The notes beneath the pieces are model-generated. The model worked only from the letters and a program-made list of their open reading frames with translations, was not told where the DNA came from and made no database searches. A DNA stretch of 64,000 nt from Turbatrix aceti. Taxonomy: Eukaryota; Nematoda; Chromadorea; Rhabditida; Panagrolaimidae. The position numbers and the translations under genes are program-made. Every line of letters begins with the position of its first letter. Position 1 is the stretch's first letter. The stretch is from contig OZ017769.1 in NCBI GenBank assembly GCA_963969345.1, positions 3,410,816 through 3,474,815 on the forward strand, read 5' to 3'. Of this stretch, positions 21,904-33,700 are shown in pieces.

Positions 21904-23621
21904 AGAATTTTCCACCGTTGGCTCGCTATTCAGTGGCCAATACGTCCGCAAATTGTTCCTGCATTTATTAGGCCAGAAACTCAATTGACGGCATTTCGTA
22001 ACTACGTTGATTCATGGATGTCAAAACGACATTATTGGAACAACATGCTTTCTTTGTTTGATCTCAAGCGAGTAAGAAACACGAATCGATCCGAAGCTTT
22101 CAACGCAACGCTCGTTTTGTTTTTCGGAAAACGACCTCGCCGAGCTAGGTTTGTTAACAAACTGCAGATGCTTTTTTCACAAAACGAAGCACGAATTCAT
22201 CAATTAAAATCCTTCGAGCCTTACACGCGAGCCCGATCTAAAGTCTATGAAGCATTGGATCATCGGTTCAAAAAAGCAGCCACGGAGTACAGCGAAACAG
22301 CTCGAACAATAAGCGACATGCTACATTACCTCAGTACTGTGTCACATCTTCTCCATGAAGTGAGAAATAAAAGCGGCGCAACTATGAAATCGCAACCAAA
22401 GTTGGACGTTCAACAAGGTAAAAAACGTAAGCATTCGCAGTCAACGGAGATGGTATCTGGAGTTAAGATATCGAGATCTAACTCGCAGAAAAAACAAATT
22501 TTATTTACGCCTGTCATGCAGCAGGAAACCAAGCCGTCATCCCCGCCGAAAGGAAAAACGTTGTCCGCATCTCAGAAGTTGATACCTCAGTTATCACCTC
22601 AAACCGCCAAGAAAGCGTTATTGTCGTCAACTCAAAAGGCCAAGATAGTGTTTACATCGGCATTTCAGAAAGCCGTAACTGCGATAACGTCGCCTAAGAA
22701 AGCTAAGCCATCTTTGGCGCCCCCTCAGAAGGCCAAGACAGCGTTGACGTTGCCCCAGAACACCAAGCAATCTTTGCCGCCCCCTCAAAACGCCAAGACA
22801 ACGCCTGTACAGATTACGGGTTCTCGGCTTCCGGGTACTGACGTATCGGCACCACGACCATTGGCTTCTGGCACTTCTGTGAATCGGCCAATGAGGGCAC
22901 AAATCCAAGATGCTCGGCTTCCGACTGCTCAGATTCTATCGCCACGAATGGAGACTTTCAAGCCGACTGCTGAATCTGGAACGTCGGCTTCAGAGAGTAC
23001 GATATATCACACATCACCTCTGTCATCCGAGTACGTTATTAAATTATAAACCCTAAATTTTTTATTGCTATTTTTAGACCCGAAATACTTGAATCGAAAT
23101 TTGAACAAGGCACAGAAAATCACCTCATGATTCGTATCATCACTCAGGAAGAATGTGCTGCGATTTGCCAGAAAATCGGATTGAGATCAATTGTGCATTG
23201 GCAACCCCAAACAGTCAATTGGGTCAACGTCAGGCGAACAATACCTCGCCAAGTGTCTCGAGTGCAGGGCGATGGAAACTGTGGTTACCGTGCCCTGTCA
23301 TTTGCTCTCACCGGGTCAGAAAACCGCAAATTCATCTGCGACAACGCGGAAATTTATCGCCAAGAAGAGCTCATAATTGAATTTTTTGATTCACATCGAA
23401 AAGACCGCTATTGGTGCAATAGTGATTGCCTGTTCATATTTTCTCAAATTTTCCATGTGAACTTTATTACGTATACCGGCATAGAGAGTGCGCAACCACA
23501 ATGGTCTTCATCTGCTTACAAGTTCAACAACCATTGGCCAACAATTTTACTTCAGAATCTGAACCCTCTGAATCAGGCAATCGGGCATTGGGAGCCAGTT
23601 ACGGAACTCGAAAGCATGTAA
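21904..23621 (+). CDS. MULE-type transposase C-terminus fused to OTU protease
   Basis: Two exons, 21904-23030 and 23078-23621, joined in phase 2 across a 47-bp intron (GTACGT...TTTTTAG), give 556 open codons; the 5' end is not defined and the first ATG in frame is at 22018. Residues near the start (YVDSWMSKRHYWNNML, then RNTNRSEAFNATL) resemble the C-terminal part of Mutator-like transposases, where W..Y.....R.NN..E.....L is common. A basic, low-complexity linker of PPQKAKTAL-type repeats follows. The second exon encodes an OTU cysteine protease: GDGNCGYRAL holds the catalytic Cys, and IGHWEPV the likely His. OTU domains are known in some eukaryotic transposons, where they may process proteins or remove ubiquitin; the role here is inferred. 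The DDE catalytic core was not found upstream. Confidence 0.75.
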
Positions 23622-23689
23622 AACTTTTTTTTTCACATAATTTGATATTTTTTCTTTAACTTTTGCGCAGTTTACTTTAGAAACTGCAC

Positions 23690-23925
23690 GTTTCGAAGGT
23701 AAACTCGGAAACAGGCATTTTGGAATTTTGGGATAAAGCACGGATAAAGGCTTTATCCGATCTGCGGTTACAGATTGGGCTTAAGTTTTGTTTTAGGCTG
23801 ATTCCTGGTGTGATTAGCTATCATTTGCCGTCGCGTTTCGAAGGTAAACTCCGGAAACAGGCATTTTGGAATTTTAGGATGACGGGTTTATCCGGTTTAC
23901 AGCTTCAATTGGCAGATTGGTTCAG
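23690..23925 (+). repeat. Tandem ~145-bp duplication
   Basis: CGTTTCGAAGGTAAACTC starts both 23690 and 23833, each followed by GGAAACAGGCATTTTGGAAT and then a diverged tail with TTTATCCG. No gene is seen. Confidence 0.8.
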
Positions 23926-23929
23926 TGTC

Positions 23930-24250
23930 GAAACTTCGAAAATATTGAACTTCGAAAATTTTGAACTTCGAATTTATTGAACTTCGAAAATATTGAATCG
24001 CAAAAATTTTGAAATGTGAGTTGACCGAACTTCGAAAATATTGAACTTCGAAAATATTGAACTGCGAATTCAATGAGCGGCTCGCGGAGAACTTCGAAAA
24101 TATTGAACTTCGAAAATATTGAACTGCGAGAAGTTCTCCCCGAGCCGCTCACTGAACTCGCATTTCAATATTTTCGAAGTTCAATATTTTCGAAGTTCGG
24201 TCAACTCACATTTCAAAATTTTTGCGATTCAATATTTTCGAAGAGCGAAA
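23930..24250. repeat. Large palindrome of CTTCGAAAATATTGAA units
   Basis: Tandem copies of ACTTCGAAAATATTGA (16 bp) fill 23930-24125 and appear as the reverse complement from about 24160 to 24245. The centre, near 24130, contains GAGCGGCTCGCGGAGAACTT mirrored by AAGTTCTCCCCGAGCCGCTC. The left half also has the block CGCAAAAATTTTGAAATGTG mirrored at about 24205. The two arms could form a long hairpin. Confidence 0.88.
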
Positions 24251-24280
24251 GGAATTTTTCAAGCAAACTACAGCGCACCC

Positions 24281-24702
24281 CAGAATAACAGCTTTGCGTC
24301 ATCGGCTGCTTACGATCGGCGCACGCTTTGTTCCCCTCGCGATTTGAGGCCGCGCACATATTTTTTGTTGTTGTTGTTTTGTGATCCATTTCAGATGTGG
24401 TATTCGACGGGTAACCGAGATTTTGATGTTTTGGAGCGAGTCATCAAAATCTTTGGATCGCATGCGGTTGACAGAGCGCATCATCTGACTGAATTTTCGG
24501 ATTGCTACCTCTGATCCAAAAAAAATATTTTTGAAAGTATTTTCCAAAAAAAAATATTTTTGTGGAAATATTTTCTGAAAAAAACTTTTTTGAATTTCTT
24601 TTTGATAATTTTTTTTGGAAAACATTTTGTACAATTTTTAATCAACGTCAAAAATTCACGATACCAATAAAAACTATGTATTGTTCACAAGATTTATTAC
24701 AG
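24281..24702 (+). repeat. Direct repeat copy B (partner 18950-19429)
   Basis: Same sequence and order as copy A. The open frame here runs unbroken to LTEFSDCYL and a TGA at about 24514, so this copy is closer to the source. An acceptor-like TTTCAG precedes ATGTGGTATTCGACGG, suggesting an exon of an unknown gene or element. The right end, GATTTATTACAG, lies only 85 bp from the VPS13 stop codon. Confidence 0.8.
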
Positions 24703-24786
24703 TAACCAGAAACGAAAAAAAACCTCGAATAAAAATAAAAACAACGGGAAAAAAAAGGTGACGGATATTTATTATAGAATAGTTTA

Positions 24787-27700
24787 TCAGGGTTCGTTGA
24801 CTTCGAAGGCGTTGAGGACCTTGTCGGTGATTCGTTGTAGCACGACCTTGTCCTTGATTTCGACTACTTTGCCCTTATGGGTACCGATATTGAGAAATCC
24901 TCGCTTCTGGTGCTTCAGCTCGAAGGAAATGCCCTTTGCACTGGGCTTGATGGTTTTGATCTCGTCGTAGGGCAGCTCCCAGTCTGCCACCCAGGTGCCG
25001 AGGACGTCTTGTCGCTTTGCAAGGAACACGCGTCTGAAAATAAAAGCAATGCTCGTGAACGTGTGGCAATTTTCTCGCTCCCAAACTTTCTTTTTTTTCC
25101 CGAAAGTGCTGTTTTCTCCCGATTTTGTATTTTTTTCCAAAAAAATACCGTGCTGAGGTAATAATTTATACTGGCACCGTTAAAAAAAAACATTTGGCAC
25201 AAAAAAAAAGGCAACTTCAGTGCGAATTCGCAGTTGACGTGATTTTCTTGACGTCCGTCTCCCTGCGTCGTATCGTTACGACATGAACGGAAATCCACCG
25301 TACCTAAATAAAATTACAAAATCAAAAAATTCGAAAAAAAATTTAATATAGGTAACCCTCTTTTTTTGTATTTTTTAGCGTAAAATATCTGTGCACCCCT
25401 CCTAAAAAACCCAAAACTCACTTGTCAGTAACGATGAGGACGATTTTGTCGCAGATGAACGCGTGAGCACAGAAAAAGTCGGTATCGGCGAATTTGCCCC
25501 GATCCGTATCCCGGTAAATCTTGTATCCGATGGCATCGGTGTAGGAGTACGGTCGGACGATCTGATCCCTCGGAATGACCCTCGGTGGTCGGAGGGGCTG
25601 TGCTTCGTGCGAGCTGCCCGCGATGGTCTTGACCGCGTTCAGCGAGTCACTCGCAAAATCGACGACTCCGGAGACCGGTCGGGTGACTGCTCCGACGAGG
25701 CCCTTGCCGAAGCCGGTGAGGAATCCTCCGACCCCGCCCGTCTGGAAGCCTTCGACCGGCTTCGTCACGATACCCGTCACGCCGTCGTAGAAGCCCTGGC
25801 CGAGGTTTTTGCCTGCGCGGGTCAGGCCTTCGCTGAGGTTCTGCGGTCGTCGGTTGATGGCTTCCTGCCGCTTGCGCTGGTAGTCCTTGTCGAGGGTCAG
25901 CGCGGCGAGGCCCTTGCCGATGGTGCCCGTGATGCGGCTGACCGCTCCGGCAGCTCCGCCGACAGCGTGGCCAAAGAGAGACGTCACGCCCAGGGCGATG
26001 CCCTCGGCGAACTCTTCCGGGCCTTGGATGGCTCCCTAAAAATCAACAAAAAGTTGATTTGAGCGCCAAATAATCAAAAAAAAGCAACTTACCTGGAAAG
26101 GCTGATAAAACAGGTCTTCCACGCCGGTAGACAGATCCCGGACAAGACCGAAGGGGTTGCCGATGATGTCGAGGCCGAGGACCAAGACGTAGAGCTGCTT
26201 GACGAACTGAATCGTATAATGCGACTGAATTTCCGCCTGGAGTTGGGCCATGTTGCAGAAGGCCCCTTTTCGCTCGAAAAAGGCCAGTCTGAAAGAAAAA
26301 TAACGGTGAACCCTCAAACAAGATTAAAAATAGAGCGAATAAGATCCTAAGAAATTCTTGAGTCTTCGAAAAAAATTTTGAAGTTGTAAAAAAACAAAAA
26401 GCAATTTTTTTTTCTTTTTTTTTTAATTTTTATTTTTTGTCCGATTTTTTTCGATTGTTAGAAAAAAATTATTCCTATATTTTTTGAAACAAAACAATAC
26501 TTCAGCAAAAAAGATAAAAAAAAAGAAAAACGATTTTTCATGTAAAAAATAATTTTTTACACATTTTTTTCAATTTTTTCGCTTGTTAAAAAAAACGATT
26601 CCTGTATTAAAAAAAATATAAACAAAACAATTCTTCCGCAAAAAAAAGAGATTTCGATTTTTTTATACAAAAGAAAATTATTTTCATATGTTTTATGCCC
26701 GAATTAATTTTTTGATTTTTTTCGTCCAAAAATTTGAATTTCAGATTTTTTTCGTACGAATTGTTTTTCAAATTTTTGTCGACAGTGCAAATCTGCTCCA
26801 AAAAAACCCACTTGAAAACAACATCCTGCAGCTCAGTGACCGACACGCCGACCGACTTGAGGAGCACGTTGATGAACTCAGACTGAATCTTGATACCTCC
26901 TTCGTCGTCCTTCTTATCCTTCTCCAAGTTGCCCCGGGGACCCGCTCCGGCCGGTACTCCGCCCTGCGAGAAGCTGAGATGAATCATGAGCGGTGAAATG
27001 TGGAGGTCGTCGTAGAAGGCCTTCTGCTGGGACACCGCAGTGCTGATTGCCTTTTCAGAAAGATGCGATTTGGCGAGTTCCATGTCTTTCGCGAACATTG
27101 CCTTGTTGTACGGCGCTGTTGTCTCTTCGGTGGCAAACATGGTGATGAGGGAGTTGATGAGTCCCTGATCGACGCGAACCGCGAATTCCTGGATGAGGAC
27201 GTGAGCGTATTTGTACTGGACAATGTTCGAGTGCTCAGGCTGCTGCATCGAGATCGAAATCTCGGTGAAGGGCTTGGGCGTGTTGTCGGCGACGACGGAC
27301 TTTGGTGGGGGGACGACGGCAAGGACGCAGGGGAAGACGCACGCCGGGAGCTGGTTGTCGATCTGGATGTGGTTCAGCTTGATGTGGATCTGCTTCTGGT
27401 GGGCAGACTGCCTGAATCTCATCCAGAGACCGTTCGCGAAGTTTCGCTTGATCTTCAGCTCCTGTTTTTTGCCTTTGCCGTAGTAGATGAGGCGGCCAAA
27501 GTCGACGCTGATCGATTTGCCGGGAAGGGTGACGATTGTCTTGCCTTCGGGCTCCCCCTCCGTCAGCCACGTCTGATACGCCGCTTCCAGTGCTTCGATT
27601 TCCTTGACGGTGAACGATTTGTACCTGTTCTTGAACGCGTACTCCCAGACGATGCCGCTGCACGAGATTCCCATGTAGATGATTTCCTGTGAAACCAGAT

Positions 27701-30700
27701 TGTTGACGATCGAGATGCCGATGCCTTCGATGTTCATCTCGACGTCCATGTCCATGCGTTCCACTTCGTAGGTTTGCAGAGCGGTTGTCACGACGGCAAC
27801 ATCATCTCTGAAAAAAAACAAGGTTTTTTGATTTTTTATCGCTCGCCCCGTTTCCGCTCCCAAATTTTTTTTGACGAAAAAATTTCGTCAACCCCGCTCT
27901 CAATTTTTCAATTTTTTTCGTTCGATTTTTTCAGCTTTTTTTGAAAAAAAAATTCGCTCCCCCTGCTTTCATTTTTTTGAAAAAATTTATTTAAAAAAAT
28001 TTAAATTTTTAAAAAATTTGAAATTAAAAAAAAATAAAGATGCCGCTCCCGCTCCCAATTTTTAATTTTATTTGCTCGCTCCGCTCCCAAAAATCTGAAA
28101 ACATAATTTTCATCCTTAAATTCGGTTTATAAGTTTAAATATCGTATTTTTGTTTTTGTAACCAATTTTTCGGCAAAATTGCTGATTTGAAAATTTTTTA
28201 AATAGACAAAAATTATAAAAAATTTCACCGCTGTTCCGAAAGCGTTCTTCGTTCTCAAAACTTTCCCTGATTTCAGGAGCGACCAAAACACCAAAAATAC
28301 CCCGCCCCCTCCCTCCAAAAAAACCCCTCAACTCACGTCAAAAGCAGGTACCGCTGGCGACCGAACAAGAAAGACACCCAGTAATGGTAAGCCTTATCCC
28401 TGACCGGCAGATAATTTCCAAAGCCGTTCCTCAGTAGCTTATCCTCAGCCGTGTACTCGCCAGACGCCCAGTTTAGGGCCCGATCGTGGGTTGTGACGTC
28501 TTCCCAGCGGAAAGGAGCCACCTCCCAGGGCTGAAGTTGGATTTTTTTGCTGTGTCCCTTCTGCGCAAACTCGACGGGAATCGACGTCGCATTCATGATA
28601 AACGCCGGAGCCATGCCGGGCTCGAAGGGTTCAACGTGGACGACGGATGACGACTCGCCGACCGAGCAGGTCGCGTAGATGCCGAGGCTGTCCGAGTGGA
28701 TCGAACAGAAGGCCTCGAAGTTCTCCGTGAATGGGAAGGGGATCGATTCTTCCTTCGTTTCGGCGTACCGAGCGGTGATCGTCTTGCGCTTGGACGTAGA
28801 TTTGGGCCAAAGACCGGTACACTAAATTGAATTTTTATGTAAATAAATATTTAAAATAAAAACGCAAAAAACAAAGTTTTACTACAGAAAAAAAAACGTT
28901 TTTTTTTAAGAAAACGTATTTATTTTTCCAAAAAAACCCCAAAAACTTGATCAATAAGAAAATTGACACAAAAACAAAATAAATATTTTTTTTAAACTTT
29001 ATTTGTTTTTTTAGTGAACAAAATAAAAAAAAAGTTTGGCGTAATACGGAATTGTTTTTCCGCTACAAAAAAAATTTATTTCCTAAAAAAAAACACAAAA
29101 AAAATTTAAAAAAAAACAATTTTTTGATCTCAAAGTTTTTTTTTTAAATAAAAAAATACTAAAAATTCATCAAAAAACAAATTTCTTTGTAAAAAAAAAA
29201 TACAAGGTTTTTTGGAAAAAAACCTAAATCTTTCAAATTTTACGCCCCGCCCCAAAACTCACGGATTCCGGAGCAACCAAAGTCCATTGATCTTCTTCCG
29301 GTTCCTTGACCTCGATCGCAAACAATGAATCATTGTAGAGCAGGTAGAATGGCGAAAACGAGACAACCTTTGTCAGACCAGATTGACAGATTTGGATGTC
29401 AATGGTCAGCTCGTACTGTCTGGATCCCTCCTTGCAGATGACTCGCGCAGCCGAACCCGCAGTATCCAGTGGGAATTCTTCCGACCACTCCGATTTCTCG
29501 AAACGAACGCGTGCCTTTTTTTTCGACAGGAAATTCTTGTCAGCAAATGGCAAAACCAGTGGATTCTTATCTGGCTCGTGGCCAACGCAGAGATCCGGCT
29601 AAAAAAACAGAAAACAGCGTGAATTTTTTTCTTCGCAATTAATCACTGCAGAAAAATAAATAACTAAATTATTCAACTAAAGGGAAGCGTAGAAGAAGCC
29701 AAGAAAAAGAAGTTGGCAAAAAAACGGAAAAAAGTATGTAGTATAAAAAATTTTCCGACCCCTTCAAAAAATATTATAATTATGACCAGGAAAAAGTGAC
29801 CCGGATTAATCACAGACAACCAAAAAAAGGTGTTAAAAAAGAGTGCCACCCTCGATATCTCTCCTCTACCGTAGAAAACGCAGAAATATCAAAGACCCTC
29901 CCCGGAATGAAAAAAAAAGATAGACGTCTAACCTTTGAACTGTATCGCCGACGAGTGCACGAGCACGAAGACGTTGTTTTTGACAGCATGTTGCTCTTCA
30001 CAGATTCCTGCAAGAAGCCAGTAGTAGTAGTAGTTCGGGGGGAGGAAGCACCACATCAGGGGGGCCCCGGCCCCGGGGTGGGGTGGGGTAGGGGACAACA
30101 TCGACGACGAGAACGACGATGATCAACAATCAAAAAAAACAAACAAACAAACAAAAACAGCATGAAATGAAAAAAAGACCGAGTGGGGATTCCCGAGATC
30201 CAGGGAAGATAAAGACCCCAAAACGATCAGATTTCAATTTTTTTTTAAATAAAATCAACCTGTGCAAAATTTTTAAAAGCAATAAAAATAATTATTTTTA
30301 CACAGCCAGAAAAAAAGCACATTTTTTATGAATTAGCCTAAAAAAACTATTTACATCTACACGTACCGCCACCGAAGCTGCCACACAAAAAAAAATAGAT
30401 AAAAATGAAAACTTACCATAAAGCTGAGGTTTCGTTGGGTATTGTTGACAAACCAGTACGGCGCGTAGATCTGGCAATCCAGGCGCAGGTGCTGGGTGGA
30501 CCAATGAATTCCCAGGTGCTGTAAAAATTTCGATTTAATTTTTTTAACACAAGTGAAACAAAAAATTCCAAATTGAAGCAAAAATTTTGCAATTTTTTTT
30601 CAAAATTGTATTAATTTAAAAAAAATTTAGCGTTTAAAAAAATTTTCTGATAAAAAAATGCTGAAATAAATAACAACCGAACCAAGCAAAAAATTTTAAA

Positions 30701-33700
30701 CTTGAATCTTTTTCATAAAACTAATCAAAATGCATTTTTAGTATTCTTTGCAAAATTTCCGAATTTAAAAAATATTTCGAGTCCGCAATTTTTTTCTTGT
30801 TAAAAAAACCCGAACCAAAAAAAGCATTTCTCTAACAAAGTTTCACAAAATCAAAAACATTTTGCGTTTTACCACCGTTTTTTTTCAAAAATTTAGCTCC
30901 AGATCAAAAATTTTAAATTTCAAGAAAAAAAACTTTAAAAAAAACCCACCAATTCCTTGGTCTGATCATCGTCAGCCACAAAAGTGATAATCTCGAGTTC
31001 CGATCTGTGCTGCTGGATGTCAAAGACAGCCGTGTACGCGTCCTCATCAAACGTCGTCTTGAGCGTCAGCGAATGACCCGGAACAACGTTCAACGCGACA
31101 TCATCGCCTCCCGCCAGGTCGTGATTCGTCGGCGCAGTGACCGAGACATTGAATGGCAGGAGATTTCTCAGCGTCAGAGGCGGATAGACGTGAATGGTCC
31201 ATCGCTTGTCGATAACCGCCGAGCTATTTTCCGCGTGAACCGGTTCATCGACGGCAACGAGGTCGTAGTAGATGCCTGTTCTCGTGTTTGCCGATTCATC
31301 GCACCTGATAACCGATCGCCAACCGGATTCAAATTCGTGCCAGGACACGCCTTCGTTGGAGGGCTCGTAGAGGTCGTTTGCGGGTTTGAAATGGAGGTGC
31401 CCGGTGGACGTGTAAATCAGGGGCAGAGGAATATCGAGCGGGGTCGTGACATCTGGATCCGCGACTCCCGCGAGATAAAGAGTAGTATCGCGAAGTGAAT
31501 GCACCTCAATCGGCCCGGAAGTATGGTTGACAACGCTGACAAGAGACTTCAGAGTAACGACACGGCGACTATTTTCAATCGACGTGTCCACGACCATCGT
31601 CCACTGCTTCCCAGAAGGCGCAACTTCGGGCAGACGAAGCGCCCGAACTTCTGCGCGCAAAACATTAACATCCCGGACAGTTTTTAGCAGCTCCAAAGTC
31701 AGGTGCGCCGTTCTGTTGTCTTCGGCGTGCTGGAGTCCAACTTTCTGGGTCCATCCAACAACGTTCAACTCAACAAATCCGCCGTGAGTCGTATCAATCG
31801 ATGTTCCATCTTCGGTGACGATCATGCTTTCGGAATTAGTCACACTCACTGCGACACCCGAATTGTTCAAAATCAGGTAGGGCGACGTTCCGGGCAGGAA
31901 GCGTTCCTTCGGGGGACTCACCTGCTTTGCCGCGGCTTCGAAGGCCTTGGAAAGGTCATTCAACAGCCCCAAAAACGACTTGGTGACTGTGAAGTTGAGA
32001 ATCGAGTTGGAATCGACTGTGATGGACATTTTCGGAGGCTGGAGCGCAATTCCATTGACCCCGGTTTCCCCGGTGTCAGCGTTGTTCTCGTCCTCCTTCG
32101 GGCTGCGAACTTTCGTCGTCAGAGCCCACGGCTGCCAGACAGCCTCATTGTTATCACCCTTGACAAGGATCGGCTCGATGACGGGTTCCCAGACGCTGAA
32201 CGCATCGTTGTAGTACGAAATCTGGAGTTGGGTTGACGCGTCGCAGGCAAGGCTGGACGACCAATCGGAAGCGATGAGACTCATCCCGGTTTCGACCAAA
32301 ATCATGGGAACAGTCTCACTTTCAGTGCCGGCTTCAAGCGTGATCACGAAGCGTGGAACGTTCACCGTAGCCTGAAATATATATTTTTATGGCATCGTTG
32401 GAACAAATAAAATGAAGGATGTTTGTTACCTTTTCAACTTTCTGAGCGGCAGCAGGTGACAGAGGCGGTGTTCCGCCTTCCTCGACTTCAAAGACTTCTT
32501 TGCCTTCTTCGTCGACGTCGTTGAACCACCAGTACTCGTGGCGGTCGAACTTCTTCGTCAGCCAGTAGCCAGGGTAGATTTGACGAACAGCGCGTGCCGT
32601 GTGCATGGACAAGGCCTGAAAAAAAGTTTGTTTATGAAAAAATTAATTCACAAAATTTTTTTCACAAATTAACGAACAAATTTTTTTTTTAATTTTCACT
32701 AATTGACAGAAAAATAATTCGTCCATAAAAAATTCGAAAAAAAAAGAATTTGAAATTTGAAAAAAATAAATTATTTGAAAAAAAATAAATTTTAATTAAA
32801 AAAAATAAATTTTAAACGAATTAAAATTTTTTTTATTAGTTTTATTTGAAAATAATAAATAAATAAAATTTATAAAAAAATTATAAAAAATTTAAATTTA
32901 TTAAAATATAAAAAATTTGTTTTTGTTAAAAATAATTCTTGAGTAAAATTTTTGAAAAATTATTATTACGTTTTTTTTTAAATCGCGTCTCCAAAAACTC
33001 ACCTGGGTTTGATGCTCAGAAAACTGCGTTCCAACAGAACTGAGAAGCCGAATAATCGCCGGCGAAACTTTCAGGTGAACTGGATCCATCTTCACATCGA
33101 CCACCTGTCCCTGAGTGCCCATGTCGATTTCCAGGTGAGCAGCAATCGTCAGCTTATTCAGGACGTTGTACGGCGAGAGAGAGCGCAACTCCAACGCAAA
33201 ATACGTCGAAATAATCTGGAGATCGCGAATCTGCGCATCAATGATTTGCTTGCCGTTCGCAGTGTCGCCATCGACGGTCGCAGAGAGCGAGAGGATGAGT
33301 GCCTGCGACGTTCGGGGCTTGAGCGAGTTTTCGATCAGGATGACTTCGATGTCGTTGATGGCGCCCTTGATGCGGAGAGCCCCGGTCTTGGGTGGTGGCG
33401 GTTCCTCGGGGGTGACAGAGACGACACCCGTCACTGATTCGTTCGCGGCAACTGTAACAACTGATTTGGACTTTGCAGCTGCCAGGCGCTGTTCTTGGGC
33501 GAGTTTCTGGCGTCCAACGAGTTCGGGTGGGATTGCGGCTTCTTCGGGGGATTTTGGGACGGCAAAGAAGGATGACAAGTGACCGAGGAATTCGGGACAA
33601 AGGTACAAGAAGAATGCCGAGGATTGCAAAACGACTGAAAAAAATTTTTTATTACAAAATAAAAAAAAATTAAAAAAATATTTGTAAAACATTTTTTGCA

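Noticed and set aside
29930..30008. Optional VPS13 exon
   Set aside because: Splice-like ends exist, but its peptide is unlike the family and the flanking exons join well without it.
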